Of a stretch of DNA of 64,000 bases, positions 49,472 through 60,700 are shown piece after piece. The notes below the pieces were generated by a model. The model saw only the letters and a list, made by a program, of their open reading frames with translations. It made no database searches and was not told where the DNA came from. A program made the position numbers and the translations under genes. This stretch comes from URNF01 sp045638005. Its GTDB lineage: Bacteria; Bacillota; Clostridia; Oscillospirales; Acutalibacteraceae. The stretch lies in contig JAZUAN010000059.1 of assembly GCA_045638005.1 (NCBI GenBank), positions 11,250 through 75,249 on the forward strand. Direction: 5' to 3'. Position 1 is the first letter of the stretch. The number at the start of each line of letters is the position of its first letter.

Positions 49472-50674
49472 TTAGCCGTTGATCTTGGAAACAACACCGG
49501 AACCGACGGTACGGCCGCCTTCAGGGATAGCGAAGCGGAGGCCTTCCTCGATAGCGATAGGAGTGATCAGTTCGACGTCCATCTCGACGTTATCGCCAGG
49601 CATGCACATCTCAACGCCCTCGGGCAGGTTGATGACGCCGGTCACGTCGGTGGTACGGAAGTAGAACTGCGGACGATAGTTGTTGAAGAACGGAGTATGA
49701 CGGCCGCCTTCGTCCTTGGACAGGACGTAAACCTGGCCATGGAATTTGGTATGAGGATTGATGGAGCCGGGTTTGCAGAGAACCTGACCACGCTCAATCT
49801 CGGTACGCTGCACGCCGCGGAGCAGAACGCCGACGTTATCGCCAGCCTCAGCGTAGTCGAGCAGCTTACGGAACATCTCGATACCGGTAACAACGGTCTT
49901 CATGGTCTCTTCTTTCAGACCAACGATTTCGATTTCCTCGGACATGTTCAGACGGCCACGCTCCACACGACCGGTAGCAACAGTACCACGGCCGGTGATG
50001 GTGAAGACGTCTTCAACAGGCATCAGGAAGGGTTTGGCATCGTCGCGCTCGGGGCTGGGGATGTAGCTATCCACAGCTTCCATGAGCTCGAGGATGGGAG
50101 CATACTCGGGAGCGTTCACGTCGTTGGAAGCGCACTCGAGAGCAACGAGAGCGGAACCTTTCACGATCGGGATATCGTCGCCCGGGAACTCATACTCGGA
50201 GAGCAGGTCACGGATTTCCATCTCGACGAGCTCGAGCAGCTCTTCGTCGTCAACCTGGTCAACTTTGTTCATGAACACAACGATGTTCGGAACGCCGACC
50301 TGGCGGGACAGCAGGATGTGCTCGCGAGTCTGCGGCATCGGGCCGTCAGCAGCGGAGCAAACGAGGATAGCACCGTCCATCTGCGCAGCACCGGTGATCA
50401 TGTTTTTAACATAGTCAGCGTGGCCGGGGCAGTCAACGTGAGCATAGTGACGGTTGTCGGTCTCATACTCAACGTGAGAGGTGTTGATTGTGATACCACG
50501 AGCGCGCTCTTCGGGCGCCTTATCGATGTTCGCATAGTCAGTGAAGTCAGCGTGACCGTTCAGAGCGAGCACCTTGGTGATAGCAGCAGTCAGAGTGGTC
50601 TTACCATGGTCAACGTGACCGATGGTGCCAATGTTTACGTGCGGTTTGGATCTTTCAAATTTTTCCTTTGCCAT
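49472..50674 (-). CDS. tuf: Elongation factor Tu
   Basis: GTPase of 400 residues that brings aminoacyl-tRNA to the ribosome. G1 GHVDHGKT, G2 with RGITI, G3 DCPGH, G4 NKVD and G5 S-A-L-V are intact. ATG at 50674 (MAKEKFERSKPHVNIGTIGH) preceded by GGGAGG. A promoter TTGCAT-17-TAAAAT (50755-50727) lies in the gap after fusA, so tuf can also be transcribed alone. Confidence 0.98.
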   Translation of the reverse strand: MAKEKFERSKPHVNIGTIGHVDHGKTTLTAAITKVLALNGHADFTDYANIDKAPEERARGITINTSHVEYETDNRHYAHVDCPGHADYVKNMITGAAQMDGAILVCSAADGPMPQTREHILLSRQVGVPNIVVFMNKVDQVDDEELLELVEMEIRDLLSEYEFPGDDIPIVKGSALVALECASNDVNAPEYAPILELMEAVDSYIPSPERDDAKPFLMPVEDVFTITGRGTVATGRVERGRLNMSEEIEIVGLKEETMKTVVTGIEMFRKLLDYAEAGDNVGVLLRGVQRTEIERGQVLCKPGSINPHTKFHGQVYVLSKDEGGRHTPFFNNYRPQFYFRTTDVTGVINLPEGVEMCMPGDNVEMDVELITPIAIEEGLRFAIPEGGRTVGSGVVSKING

Positions 50675-50726
50675 TGGTATTTCCTCCCTTTTATCAAAAG
50701 CATTAATTGACAGAATGTCTATGCCC

Positions 50727-50755
50727 ATTTTACCAAGTCTGCACGGGAAATGCAA
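50727..50755 (-). promoter_or_regulatory. Internal promoter of tuf
   Basis: Minus strand TTGCAT (50755-50750), 17 bp, TAAAAT (50732-50727), in the 163-bp gap between fusA and tuf. Confidence 0.6.
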
Positions 50756-50837
50756 GTGTTTTCATTAGAAAACCTGCTTTTTTTCCTGCAAATTTATAAA
50801 AACAGGCAAATTGATGACCAAAAAGGTGATTTTTTGA

Positions 50838-52940
50838 TTAATCGTCCTTCTTGGAACGTTTTGCGATGATCTCATCAGCAACGCTCTTGGGAACTTCAGA
50901 ATACTTGCTGGGTTCCATAACGTACTGACCACGACCCTGTGTGCCGGAACGCAGATCGGTAGCATAACCGAACATTTCGGACAGCGGAACGTATGCACGA
51001 ATCTGCACAGCGCCGTTAAGGTTCTCAGAACCTTCCATCTGGCCGCGGCGAGAGCTGATATCGCCGATAACAAAGCCCATATACTCGTCAGGCGCAGTCA
51101 CAACGACCTTCATGATGGGTTCCATCAGAACCGGATCGGCTTTCCGCATTGCATCCTTGAACGCCATAGAACCGGCGATCTTAAATGCCATTTCAGAGGA
51201 GTCGACCTCATGATAAGAACCATCATACAGCGTGACCTTTACGTCCACGACGTTGTAGCCGGCGAGAACACCCGCCTGCATAGCGCCCTGGATACCGGCG
51301 TCAACCGCAGGAATATATTCCTTCGGGATAGCGCCGCCGACGATGGAGTTAACAAACTCATAACCCTTACCGGGCTCGTTGGGCTCCAATTTGATCTTAA
51401 CGTGACCGTACTGACCTTTACCACCGGACTGACGTGCATATTTGCAGTCAACATCCGCCAGTTTGCGGACAGTCTCTTTATACGCAACCTGCGGAGCGCC
51501 GACATTGGCTTCCACGCGGAATTCGCGCAGCAGACGGTCAACGATGATTTCCAGATGCAACTCACCCATACCGGCGATGATGGTCTGACCGGTTTCCTCG
51601 TCGGTGTAGGTGCGGAAGGTGGGATCTTCTTCAGCCAACTTGGCGAGAGCGATACCCATCTTCTCCTGACCGGCTTTGGTCTTGGGCTCGATAGCAACGC
51701 GGATAACCGGCTCCGGGAATTTCATGGATTCCAGAACAACCGGATGCTTCTCGTCGCACAGCGTGTCGCCGGTGGTGGTGTTTTTCACGCCCACAACAGC
51801 CACGATGTCACCGGCGTAGATCTCGTCGATGTCTTTACGGTTGTTGGAGTGCATCTGCAGAATACGACCGAGACGCTCGTTGGAGTCTTTGCTGGCGTTG
51901 TACACGGTGGTACCGGCTTTACAAGTACCGGAGTACACACGGCAGAAACAGAGTTTACCAACAAACGGGTCAGTAGCGATCTTAAATGCCAGCGCAGCAA
52001 ACGGCTCGTCATCGGTAGAATGACGCACTTCTTCTTCCTCGGTATCGGGGTTAATACCCTTGATAGCGGGAACGTCGGTGGGCGCGGGCATATACTCGAC
52101 GATGGCGTCCAGCAACTTCTGCACACCCTTGTTGCGATAAGAAGTACCGCAGCAAACCGGGATCATGGTGTTGGCAATGGTGGACTTACGGATGCAAGCT
52201 TTGATCTCTTCGATGGTGAGTTCTTCACCCTCAAAGAATTTTTCCATCAGCGCATCGTCCTGCTCAGCAACATGCTCGATCAGTTCGTCGTGATATTTCT
52301 GTGCCAACTCTTTCATATCCTCAGGAATTTCTTCCACGCGGATATCCTTGCCCAGGTCGTCATAATAGACATACGCCTTCATTTCGACCAGGTCGATGAT
52401 ACCTTTAAACAGATTCTCGGAGCCGATGGGCAACTGAATCGGCACAGCATTACATTTCAGACGGTCCTTCATCATGCGAACGACGTTGTAGAAGTCCGCA
52501 CCCATGATGTCCATCTTGTTAACATACGCCATACGCGGAACTTTGTATTCGTCCGCCTGACGCCACACAGTCTCAGACTGCGGCTCAACGCCACCCTTAG
52601 CACAGAAAACGGTGACAGAACCGTCGAGAACGCGCAGAGAACGCTGCACCTCAACGGTGAAGTCCACGTGGCCGGGGGTGTCGATGATGTTGATGCGGTG
52701 CTTGTCCGCGGCACCCTGCTTATCCCAGTAGCAGGTGGTAGCAGCAGAGGTGATGGTGATACCGCGCTCCTGCTCCTGCGCCATCCAGTCCATGGTAGCG
52801 CCACCATCATGGGTCTCACCCATTTTGTAGTTAACGCCGGTGTAGTACAGGATGCGCTCGGAAGTGGTGGTCTTACCGGCATCGATGTGCGCCATGATGC
52901 CGATATTTCTGGTCATTTCAAGAGAAACTTGTCTTGCCAT
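50838..52940 (-). CDS. fusA: Elongation factor G
   Basis: Translocase GTPase of 700 residues: G1 AHIDAGKTT, RGITITSAATT, DTPGHVDFT, NKMD, then domains II-V ending with the basic S-K-K-D-D tail. Third gene of the str operon after rpsG; RBS GGAGG. Full length and intact. Confidence 0.98.
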   Translation of the reverse strand: MARQVSLEMTRNIGIMAHIDAGKTTTSERILYYTGVNYKMGETHDGGATMDWMAQEQERGITITSAATTCYWDKQGAADKHRINIIDTPGHVDFTVEVQRSLRVLDGSVTVFCAKGGVEPQSETVWRQADEYKVPRMAYVNKMDIMGADFYNVVRMMKDRLKCNAVPIQLPIGSENLFKGIIDLVEMKAYVYYDDLGKDIRVEEIPEDMKELAQKYHDELIEHVAEQDDALMEKFFEGEELTIEEIKACIRKSTIANTMIPVCCGTSYRNKGVQKLLDAIVEYMPAPTDVPAIKGINPDTEEEEVRHSTDDEPFAALAFKIATDPFVGKLCFCRVYSGTCKAGTTVYNASKDSNERLGRILQMHSNNRKDIDEIYAGDIVAVVGVKNTTTGDTLCDEKHPVVLESMKFPEPVIRVAIEPKTKAGQEKMGIALAKLAEEDPTFRTYTDEETGQTIIAGMGELHLEIIVDRLLREFRVEANVGAPQVAYKETVRKLADVDCKYARQSGGKGQYGHVKIKLEPNEPGKGYEFVNSIVGGAIPKEYIPAVDAGIQGAMQAGVLAGYNVVDVKVTLYDGSYHEVDSSEMAFKIAGSMAFKDAMRKADPVLMEPIMKVVVTAPDEYMGFVIGDISSRRGQMEGSENLNGAVQIRAYVPLSEMFGYATDLRSGTQGRGQYVMEPSKYSEVPKSVADEIIAKRSKKDD

Positions 52941-52963
52941 AACTGTTTTTACCTCCTACGCGA

Positions 52964-53434
52964 TTACCATCTGTAATGAGCGAAAGCCTTGTTGGCTTCT
53001 GCCATCTTGTGGGTATCCTCGCGTTTCTTCGCAGCACCGCCGTTGCCGTTGATGGCATCGAGAATCTCGTTAGCGAGACGCTCTTTCATGGTGCGCTCAG
53101 AACGGGTGCGAGAATAGGTGGTCAACCAACGAAGACCCAGGGTCTGACGGCGTTCCGGACGAACTTCCATCGGAACCTGATAGGTAGCACCGCCGACGCG
53201 GCGAGCCTTTACTTCGAGCAAAGGCATAATGTTTTCCATAGCCTGTTCAAAAACCTCGAGGGGTTCCTTCTCGGTTTTCTCACGCAGGATATCGAAAGCT
53301 TCGTAGACGATCTTCTGGGCAACACCCTTCTTACCGTCCAGCATGATGTTGTTGATGAGTCTGGTCACCAACTTGGAATTGTAAAGCGGGTCGGGCAAAA
53401 CATCGCGCTTTGCGATAGAACCTCTTCTGGGCAC
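52964..53434 (-). CDS. rpsG: 30S ribosomal protein S7
   Basis: Assembly-initiating 16S rRNA-binding protein of 156 residues, the usual length. Starts with GTG (read as Met): P-R-R-G-S-I-A-K-R-D-V. GAAGGAGG lies eight bases upstream; longer frames would include that site. S7 is the classical autoregulator of the str operon. The 149-bp gap to rpsL is long for this operon. Confidence 0.97.
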   Translation of the reverse strand: MPRRGSIAKRDVLPDPLYNSKLVTRLINNIMLDGKKGVAQKIVYEAFDILREKTEKEPLEVFEQAMENIMPLLEVKARRVGGATYQVPMEVRPERRQTLGLRWLTTYSRTRSERTMKERLANEILDAINGNGGAAKKREDTHKMAEANKAFAHYRW

Positions 53435-53583
53435 TTTACTTCCCTCCTTCATAATGATGATATCATAGGTACTCGAAAGTGACATACTTCCGTTGGCCAC
53501 TAAAGGGCAGTGTCGCAAAGACGGACAAAAAAGCCCATCTTATATAAACTGCCGCTACTAGTGTAGCCGCGTGAAAATGTCGA

Positions 53584-54003
53584 TTACTTACCGGCTTTCG
53601 GCCGTTTCGCACCGTACTTGGAACGGGCCTGCATTCTCTTAGCAACGCCTTGAGTATCCAAAGTACCGCGCACAATGTGGTAACGCACACCGGGCAGGTC
53701 CTTAACACGACCGCCACGGATCAGCACCACGCTGTGTTCCTGCAGGTTGTGGCCTTCGCCGGGGATGTACGAAGTAACTTCGACACCGTTGGACAAACGC
53801 ACACGGGCGACCTTACGAAGAGCAGAGTTCGGCTTCTTCGGGGTAGAGGTCTTCACCGCGGTGCAAACACCACGTTTCTGCGGAGAATGTTGCTCGATCG
53901 GCACACGTTTCTTGGAGTTCCAACCACGCAGCAAAGCAGGCGCTTTCGCCTTCTTCTCGAGCTCCTCGCGTCCCTTGCGGACTAACTGGTTAAAAGTGGG
54001 CAA
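53584..54003 (-). CDS. rpsL: 30S ribosomal protein S12
   Basis: Decoding-centre protein of 139 residues with the conserved T-P-K-K-P-N-S-A-L-R-K and G-G-R-V-K-D-L-P-G-V-R-Y segments (streptomycin-resistance positions are wild-type-like). The start is TTG at 54003, giving the canonical P-T-F-N-Q-L-V; an in-frame GTG three codons earlier directly follows the GAGGAGG site and is too close. First gene of the str operon. Confidence 0.97.
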   Translation of the reverse strand: MPTFNQLVRKGREELEKKAKAPALLRGWNSKKRVPIEQHSPQKRGVCTAVKTSTPKKPNSALRKVARVRLSNGVEVTSYIPGEGHNLQEHSVVLIRGGRVKDLPGVRYHIVRGTLDTQGVAKRMQARSKYGAKRPKAGK

Positions 54004-54032
54004 TCCTGACACCTCCTCGTTTAGAATATATA

Positions 54033-54114
54033 TTTAAAGGAATTATATCCCTTTAAACCTAATTTTAAACAGCGCAATGCGGCTGCGATCTTCCTTTTTC
54101 AAGAAAATCGCAGC
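54033..54114 (-). promoter_or_regulatory. Hairpins in the str operon leader
   Basis: Two stems lie between the rpsL promoter and rpsL: GCTGCGAT/ATCGCAGC with extended inner pairing (54082-54114) and TTTAAAGG/CCTTTAAA (54033-54057), the latter just before the ribosome binding site. Neither has a T-run, so they are candidates for translational or processing control rather than termination. Confidence 0.4.
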
Positions 54115-54136
54115 ACACATACTCGCACAGTTATTT

Positions 54137-54166
54137 AATATACCATGGAAAATGCAGGTTTGTCAA
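54137..54166 (-). promoter_or_regulatory. str operon promoter at the end of rpoC
   Basis: Minus strand TTGACA (54166-54161), 18 bp, TATATT (54142-54137). Its -35 box overlaps the rpoC stop codon. Confidence 0.6.
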
Positions 54167-57100
54167 GCCTCTTCTTCAGAATTTTCTGCGGTTTCCTCCG
54201 GAGCGTCCTCCGCCTGCATCTGTTCAAGAGCAGCGGCAAACGGATTGCTCGGATCCACCTTGTGACCGACTTCCACATCATTGTACAACTGCATACCGGT
54301 ACCCGCCGGAATGAGTTTACCGATGATGACATTTTCCTTGAGGCCGAGCAGCGGATCGATCTTACCCTTGATGGCAGCATCGGTCAGCACGCGGGTGGTC
54401 TCCTGGAAGGAGGCTGCAGACAGGAAGCTGTCAGTTGCCAAAGATGCTTTGGTGATACCGAGCAGGATCGGCGTGCAGGTCGCTTCGGTGAGATCTGCTT
54501 CGCCGGCTGCAATGCGCGCGCGCACTTTATCATTTTCAGCAGCCAATTCGGAACGATCCACAGTTGCACCCGCCAACAGATCAGTGCTGCCGGCATCGTC
54601 GATACGCACCTTACGCATCATCTGACGGACGATAACTTCCACGTGTTTATCATTGATGTCAACGCCCTGCATACGGTAGGTGCGCTGTACTTCCATGATG
54701 AGGTAGTTCTGTACCGCTTCTTCACCCTGAACAGCCAGGATGTCGTGCGGATTGACAGAACCTTCGGTGATACGGTCGCCCTTCTTGATATGGTCGCCCT
54801 CGTTCACGCGCACGCGGGAACCGTAGGTGATCACATAAGAACGTTCATCGGAACCGTCTTCAGCAGTGACGATCACGAGGCGTTTTTTCTTCTCCTCGCC
54901 CATACGCACCACACCGTCGATCTCACTGATGATAGCGAGATGCTTCGGCTTTCTGCCTTCGAACAACTCTTCAACGCGGGGCAGACCCTGGGTGATATCC
55001 TCAGCAGATGCGATACCGCCGGTATGGAAGGTACGCATGGTCAGCTGGGTACCGGGCTCACCGATGGACTGTGCAGCGATGATACCCACCGCTTCGCCAA
55101 CAGACACCGGATCCACGGTCGCAAGGTTTGCACCGTAGCAATGTGCGCAGACACCCTTGCGGGCGGCACAGGTCAGCACCGAGCGGATACGGATCTGCTC
55201 CACACCGTAGGTCTTGGTGAGCAGTTGAGCGTCCGCGTCAGTCATCATCTTATAACGGCTGATAACCACTTCACCGGTCTTGGGATCCACAAAGTCTTCG
55301 CTGAGGAAGCGACCCACGAGACGTTCGGTCAGCGGCTCGATCATTTCGTTGCCGTCTTTGATATCCTTCACGATAATACCGTCGGAGGTACCGCAATCCT
55401 GCTCGCGGATGATCACGTCCTGCGAAACGTCCACGAGACGGCGGGTCAGGTAACCCGAGTCAGCAGTACGCAGAGCGGTATCGGCCAAGCCCTTACGAGC
55501 ACCACGAGAAGAAATGAAGTATTCCAAGATATTCAAACCTTCACGGTAGCTGGCACGAATCGGAACCTCGATGGTACGACCGGAGGTATTGGCGATCAGA
55601 CCGCGCATACCGGCGAGCTGACGGATCTGGTTGATAGAACCACGAGCGCCGGAATCGGACATCATGTAGATGGGGTTAAATTCATCCATGTTGGCATTCA
55701 GCGCTTTGGTAACCTTATCGGTGGTGTCGTTCCAGGTCTGGATAACACGGCGATAGCGGTCATCGTTGCTCATGAGACCTTCGTTGTACAGTTCGGTGAT
55801 CTGGTCAACCGAGCTTTCCGCCTCAGCGATCAAAGCGGGTTTCTCCGGCGGGATAGCGGCGTCGCACACAGCGACGGTCAGCGCACCGCGGGTGGAGTAT
55901 TTATAACCCTGAGCTTTGATGGCATCCAGCACCTCGGAGGTGCGGGCAGCGCCATGCACCTTAATGCAGTTTTCAATGATCTTGGAAAGCTGTTTCTTGC
56001 CAACCTTAAAGTCGACTTCATACAGGAATTTCGCGTCCGCGTCCGAACGATCTACGAAGCCGAGGTCCTGCGGAATGGAACCGTTGAAGATGATGCGGCC
56101 AACAGTGGTTTCCACCAAGCGGCTCTCCGTCTCACCGTCCACTTCCATCTCGCGACGCACTTTGATGCGCGCATGCAGACCGACTACTTTGGCATCGTAT
56201 GCCATGAGTGCTTCATTTTCATTGCGGAATACCTTGCCCTCGCCCGGCTCATCAGGTTTCACGATGGTCAGGTAGTAGGAACCGAGGATCATATCCTGGG
56301 TCGGAACCGCAACCGGTTTACCGTCAGAAGGTTTGAGCAAGTTGCCCGCGGCGAGCATCAAGAAACGAGCTTCCGCCTGCGCTTCAGCAGACAGCGGTAC
56401 GTGCACAGCCATCTGGTCGCCGTCGAAGTCGGCGTTAAACGCGGTACAGACCAACGGATGCAGTTTGATAGCACGGCCTTCCACCAGCACCGGTTCAAAC
56501 GCCTGGATACCCAGACGGTGCAATGTGGGAGCACGGTTGAGCATCACGGGATGGTCTTTGATGACGATTTCGAGCGCATCCCAAACCTCGGGACGCAGAC
56601 GCTCGACCATCTTTCTGGCGGTCTTGATGTTGCCGGCAGCACCGGTTTCCACCAAGCGTTTCATAACAAAAGGTTTGAACAGTTCGATCGCCATTTCTTT
56701 GGGCAGACCGCACTGATACATCTTAAGTTCAGGACCGACAACGATAACCGAACGACCGGAATAGTCAACACGTTTACCGAGCAGGTTCTGACGGAAACGA
56801 CCCTGCTTACCCTTGAGCATGTCGGACAAGGACTTCAGCGGGCGGTTGTTGGGGCCGGTCACGGGTCTTCCGCGGCGGCCATTGTCGATCAAAGCATCGA
56901 CCGCTTCCTGCAACATACGTTTCTCGTTGCGCACAATGATGTCCGGCACGCCGAGTTCTAAGAGTCTCTTCAAACGGTTGTTGCGGTTAATAACGCGGCG
57001 ATACAGATCGTTGAGGTCGGAGGTCGCAAAACGACCACCGTCCAGCTGCACCATCGGGCGAATATCCGGCGGAATGACCGGAATAACATCCATGATCATC

Positions 57101-57774
57101 CATTCCGGACGGTTACCGGAAAGACGGAAAGATTCTACCACTTCAAGACGCTTGAGCAAACGTGCACGCTTCTGACCGGTAGCGTCTTCCAGTTCCGCTT
57201 TCAGTTCGGCGGACAGTGCTTCGAGATCGATCTCAGCGAGCAGCTTTTGGATGTATTCCGCACCCATACCTGCATCGAAATCGTCCTCGTATTTTTCTTT
57301 CATGTCACGATAATCTTTATCGGACAGGATCTGTTTTTTCTGCAAGGGCGTATCACCGGGATCTGCCACGACGTAGGAAGCAAAGTACAACACCTGCTCC
57401 AACAGACGGGGAGAAATATCCAGAATGAGACCCATGCGGGACGGAATGCCCTTGAAATACCAAATGTGGGACACGGGAGCGGCGAGTTCAATATGACCCA
57501 TGCGCTCACGACGAACCTTGGCGCGGGTCACTTCCACACCACAGCGTTCGCACACCTTGCCCTTGTAGCGGATGCGCTTATAGCGACCGCAGTGGCATTC
57601 CCAGTCTTTCGTGGGACCAAAGATCTTTTCGCAGAAAAGACCTTCGCGCTCCGGCTTCAAAGTTCTGTAGTTGATGGTTTCCGGTTTTGTTACCTCACCG
57701 TAAGACCAGCTGCGAATCTGATCGGGAGAAGCCAAACCGATTTTAATGGAATCAAAAACTTCAAAATCTGCCAT
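54163..57774 (-). CDS. rpoC: DNA-directed RNA polymerase subunit beta'
   Basis: Catalytic subunit of 1203 residues. N-terminal zinc site (W-E-C-H-C-G and C-E-R-C-G), the active-site motif NADFDGDQ with Mg-binding D449, D451 and D453, and the C-terminal zinc site C-x-x-x-x-x-x-C-x-x-C-Y-G-A are visible. ATG at 57774 is preceded by GGAGGAGAG; upstream codons overlap the end of rpoB in another frame. Acidic C-terminal tail. Follows rpoB after 16 bp. Confidence 0.98.
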   Translation of the reverse strand: MADFEVFDSIKIGLASPDQIRSWSYGEVTKPETINYRTLKPEREGLFCEKIFGPTKDWECHCGRYKRIRYKGKVCERCGVEVTRAKVRRERMGHIELAAPVSHIWYFKGIPSRMGLILDISPRLLEQVLYFASYVVADPGDTPLQKKQILSDKDYRDMKEKYEDDFDAGMGAEYIQKLLAEIDLEALSAELKAELEDATGQKRARLLKRLEVVESFRLSGNRPEWMIMDVIPVIPPDIRPMVQLDGGRFATSDLNDLYRRVINRNNRLKRLLELGVPDIIVRNEKRMLQEAVDALIDNGRRGRPVTGPNNRPLKSLSDMLKGKQGRFRQNLLGKRVDYSGRSVIVVGPELKMYQCGLPKEMAIELFKPFVMKRLVETGAAGNIKTARKMVERLRPEVWDALEIVIKDHPVMLNRAPTLHRLGIQAFEPVLVEGRAIKLHPLVCTAFNADFDGDQMAVHVPLSAEAQAEARFLMLAAGNLLKPSDGKPVAVPTQDMILGSYYLTIVKPDEPGEGKVFRNENEALMAYDAKVVGLHARIKVRREMEVDGETESRLVETTVGRIIFNGSIPQDLGFVDRSDADAKFLYEVDFKVGKKQLSKIIENCIKVHGAARTSEVLDAIKAQGYKYSTRGALTVAVCDAAIPPEKPALIAEAESSVDQITELYNEGLMSNDDRYRRVIQTWNDTTDKVTKALNANMDEFNPIYMMSDSGARGSINQIRQLAGMRGLIANTSGRTIEVPIRASYREGLNILEYFISSRGARKGLADTALRTADSGYLTRRLVDVSQDVIIREQDCGTSDGIIVKDIKDGNEMIEPLTERLVGRFLSEDFVDPKTGEVVISRYKMMTDADAQLLTKTYGVEQIRIRSVLTCAARKGVCAHCYGANLATVDPVSVGEAVGIIAAQSIGEPGTQLTMRTFHTGGIASAEDITQGLPRVEELFEGRKPKHLAIISEIDGVVRMGEEKKKRLVIVTAEDGSDERSYVITYGSRVRVNEGDHIKKGDRITEGSVNPHDILAVQGEEAVQNYLIMEVQRTYRMQGVDINDKHVEVIVRQMMRKVRIDDAGSTDLLAGATVDRSELAAENDKVRARIAAGEADLTEATCTPILLGITKASLATDSFLSAASFQETTRVLTDAAIKGKIDPLLGLKENVIIGKLIPAGTGMQLYNDVEVGHKVDPSNPFAAALEQMQAEDAPEETAENSEEEA

Positions 57775-57790
57775 AACTATCTCTCCTCCC

Positions 57791-60700
57791 TTAGTCTTCA
57801 TCGTCGAACGCTTCGACTTCTTCGTCTTCGTCGTCCATACCAAAACTGTCAACGTCTTCAGCATCCGCTACGTCATAGCCGTCCATCTCGTTTTCGTTGG
57901 CGACCGTATAGAACGCCTCGTCATCCGACATGATCATGGGCATATCGTCGTCATCGCTGAAGGTTTGTTTCAGATCGATCTCCTCGTGGTCCTTATTGAG
58001 AACCTTAATATCGAGACCGAGCGACTGCAATTCTTTCACGAGCACCTTGAAGGACTCCGGCACACCGGACTGCGGCACGTTTTCGCCCTTCACGATGGAT
58101 TCATAGGTCTTGACACGACCCACCACATCGTCAGATTTGACGGTGAGGATCTCCTGCAAGGTGTAAGCGGCGCCGTAAGCTTCCAGCGCCCACACTTCCA
58201 TTTCACCGAAGCGCTGGCCGCCGAACTGGGCTTTACCGCCCAAGGGCTGCTGGGTAACCAGGCTGTAAGGACCGGTGGAACGAGCATGGATCTTATCATC
58301 AACCAGATGATGCAGTTTCAAATAGTACATATAACCGACGGTAACCGGGTTATCGAACTGTTCACCGGTTCTGCCGTCATAGAGGATGGTCTTACCGTCC
58401 TCGCGTTTACCCGCCTGTACCAACAGTTCGCGGATGTCGGATTCGTGTGCGCCGTCAAAAACGGGGGTCATAACCTTAAAGCCGAGAGCGGCAGCGGCGT
58501 AACCCAGATGCACTTCCAGCACCTGACCGATGTTCATACGGGACGGAACGCCCAAGGGATTGAGCACGATGTCCAGCGGGGTGCCATCCGGCAGGAACGG
58601 CATGTCTTCGCTGGGCAGGATGCGGGAAACAACACCTTTGTTACCGTGACGACCCGCCATTTTATCGCCGACACTGATCTTACGCTTCTGTGCAATGTAG
58701 CAACGCACGACCATGTTGACACCGGGGCTGAGTTCATCACAGTTTTCACGGGTAAACACCTTGACATCTACGATGATGCCGTATTCGCCGTGCGGTACAC
58801 GCAGGGAGGTGTCGCGCACCTCACGCGCTTTTTCGCCGAAGATGGCGCGGAGCAATCTTTCTTCGGCGGTCAGCTCGGTCTCGCCCTTCGGGGTGACCTT
58901 ACCAACCAGAATATCGCCGGAACGCACCTCGGCGCCGATGTGGATGATGCCACGCTCGTCAAGATCTTTGCGTGCATCTTCGCTCACATTCGGGATGTCG
59001 CGGGTGATTTCCTCCGGACCGAGTTTGGTATCGCGGGACTCGATCTCATATTCTTCAATATGAATGGAGGTGAACACATCGTCACGCACCATTTTCTCAT
59101 TGATGAGAACGGCGTCCTCGTAGTTGTAACCTTCCCAGGTCATGAAGCCGATGAGCGCGTTCTTACCGAGCGCGATCTCGCCGCCGGCAGTCGCAGGACC
59201 GTCTGCAATCACGGCATGCTCATCGATATGCTGACCGACCTCCACCACGGGACGCTGATTGAGACAGGTACCCTGGTTGGAACGGCAGAATTTGATCATT
59301 TTATAAGTGTCTTCCTCGCCGTTATCGTCGCGGCGCACCACAACGGTATCAGCAGACACAGCGGTAACGGTACCGGCGGCTTTACACAGCACGCAGACAC
59401 CGGAGTCAACACCGGCTTTATATTCCATACCGGTACCGACGATGGGAGCTTCCGTTTTCAGCAGCGGCACAGCCTGACGCTGCATGTTGGAGCCCATCAA
59501 TGCACGGTTGGCGTCGTCGTTCTCGAGGAACGGGATCATAGCGGTAGCGACAGACACGACCATCTTCGGAGAAACATCCATGTAGTCGATCTTTTCGGGG
59601 GCAACCTCTAAGAACTCGTCACGGAAACGAGCGTTGACCTTCGGGCGGGCAAAACAACCGTTTTCATCCAGCGGCTCATTCGCCTGCGCAACGATGAAAT
59701 CATCTTCCATGTCCGCGGACATGTATACAACCTCGTTGGTAACAGCGCCGGTCGCTTTATCCACCTTGCGGAAAGGCGCCTCCACGAAACCGTATTCGTT
59801 GATACGGGCGAAGGTTGCAAGGTAGGAGATCAGACCGATGTTGGGACCTTCGGGAGTCTCAATGGGGCACATACGACCGTAGTGGCTGTAGTGAACGTCA
59901 CGCACTTCGAAACCTGCGCGATCTCGGGACAGACCGCCGGGGCCGAGGGCAGACAGACGACGTTTGTGGGTGAATTCCGCGAGCGGATTGTTCTGATCCA
60001 TGAACTGGGACAGCGGAGAGGAACCGAAGAATTCCTTGATTGCTGCCACCACAGGACGGATATTGATGAGCGCCTGAGGCGTGATCACATCCATGTCCTG
60101 CGCCTGCAGGGTCATGCGTTCACGGATGACGCGCTCCATACGGGAGAAACCGATGCGGAACTGGTTCTGCAACAATTCACCCACCGAACGGATGCGGCGG
60201 TTGCCCAAGTGGTCAATATCATCGGTGGTGCCGATGTCGTGACCCAGGCAATGCAGATAGTTGATGGAAGCCAGGATATCATCCACAGTGATGTGGTTGG
60301 GTACCAACTCATCCGCGCGGGTACGGATCGCTTCTTTAAGCGCTTCCGCATCCTCACCGCAGGTATCAAGGATCTCACGCAGCACGCGATAGCATACGCG
60401 CTCGCGAATGCCGTATTCGGCGACGTCGAAATCCACATATTTTTTAATGTCGACCATACCGTTGGTGATGATCTTCACCTCGGTGGTCTCGCCATGCTCG
60501 TCCACAGTGATGAATGCCTGGGACACACCGGCATCCTCCAACTCCATAGCACGAGCGCGGTCGATCACCTCGCCGGCCTCAGCGAGCAGTTCACCGGTCG
60601 CGGGATCAGCGATCGGACGGCTCAGCGTATGACCGGACAGACGGTTGGAAAGACCTAACTTCTTATTATATTTATAGCGACCTACGCGGGACAGGTCATA

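Noticed and set aside
54145..56961. A 938-codon open frame antisense to rpoC (and similar long frames opposite rpoB, fusA and tuf)
   Set aside because: The minus-strand genes are beyond doubt and their strong codon bias removes stop codons from the opposite frame; the antisense products resemble no family and lack ribosome binding sites.
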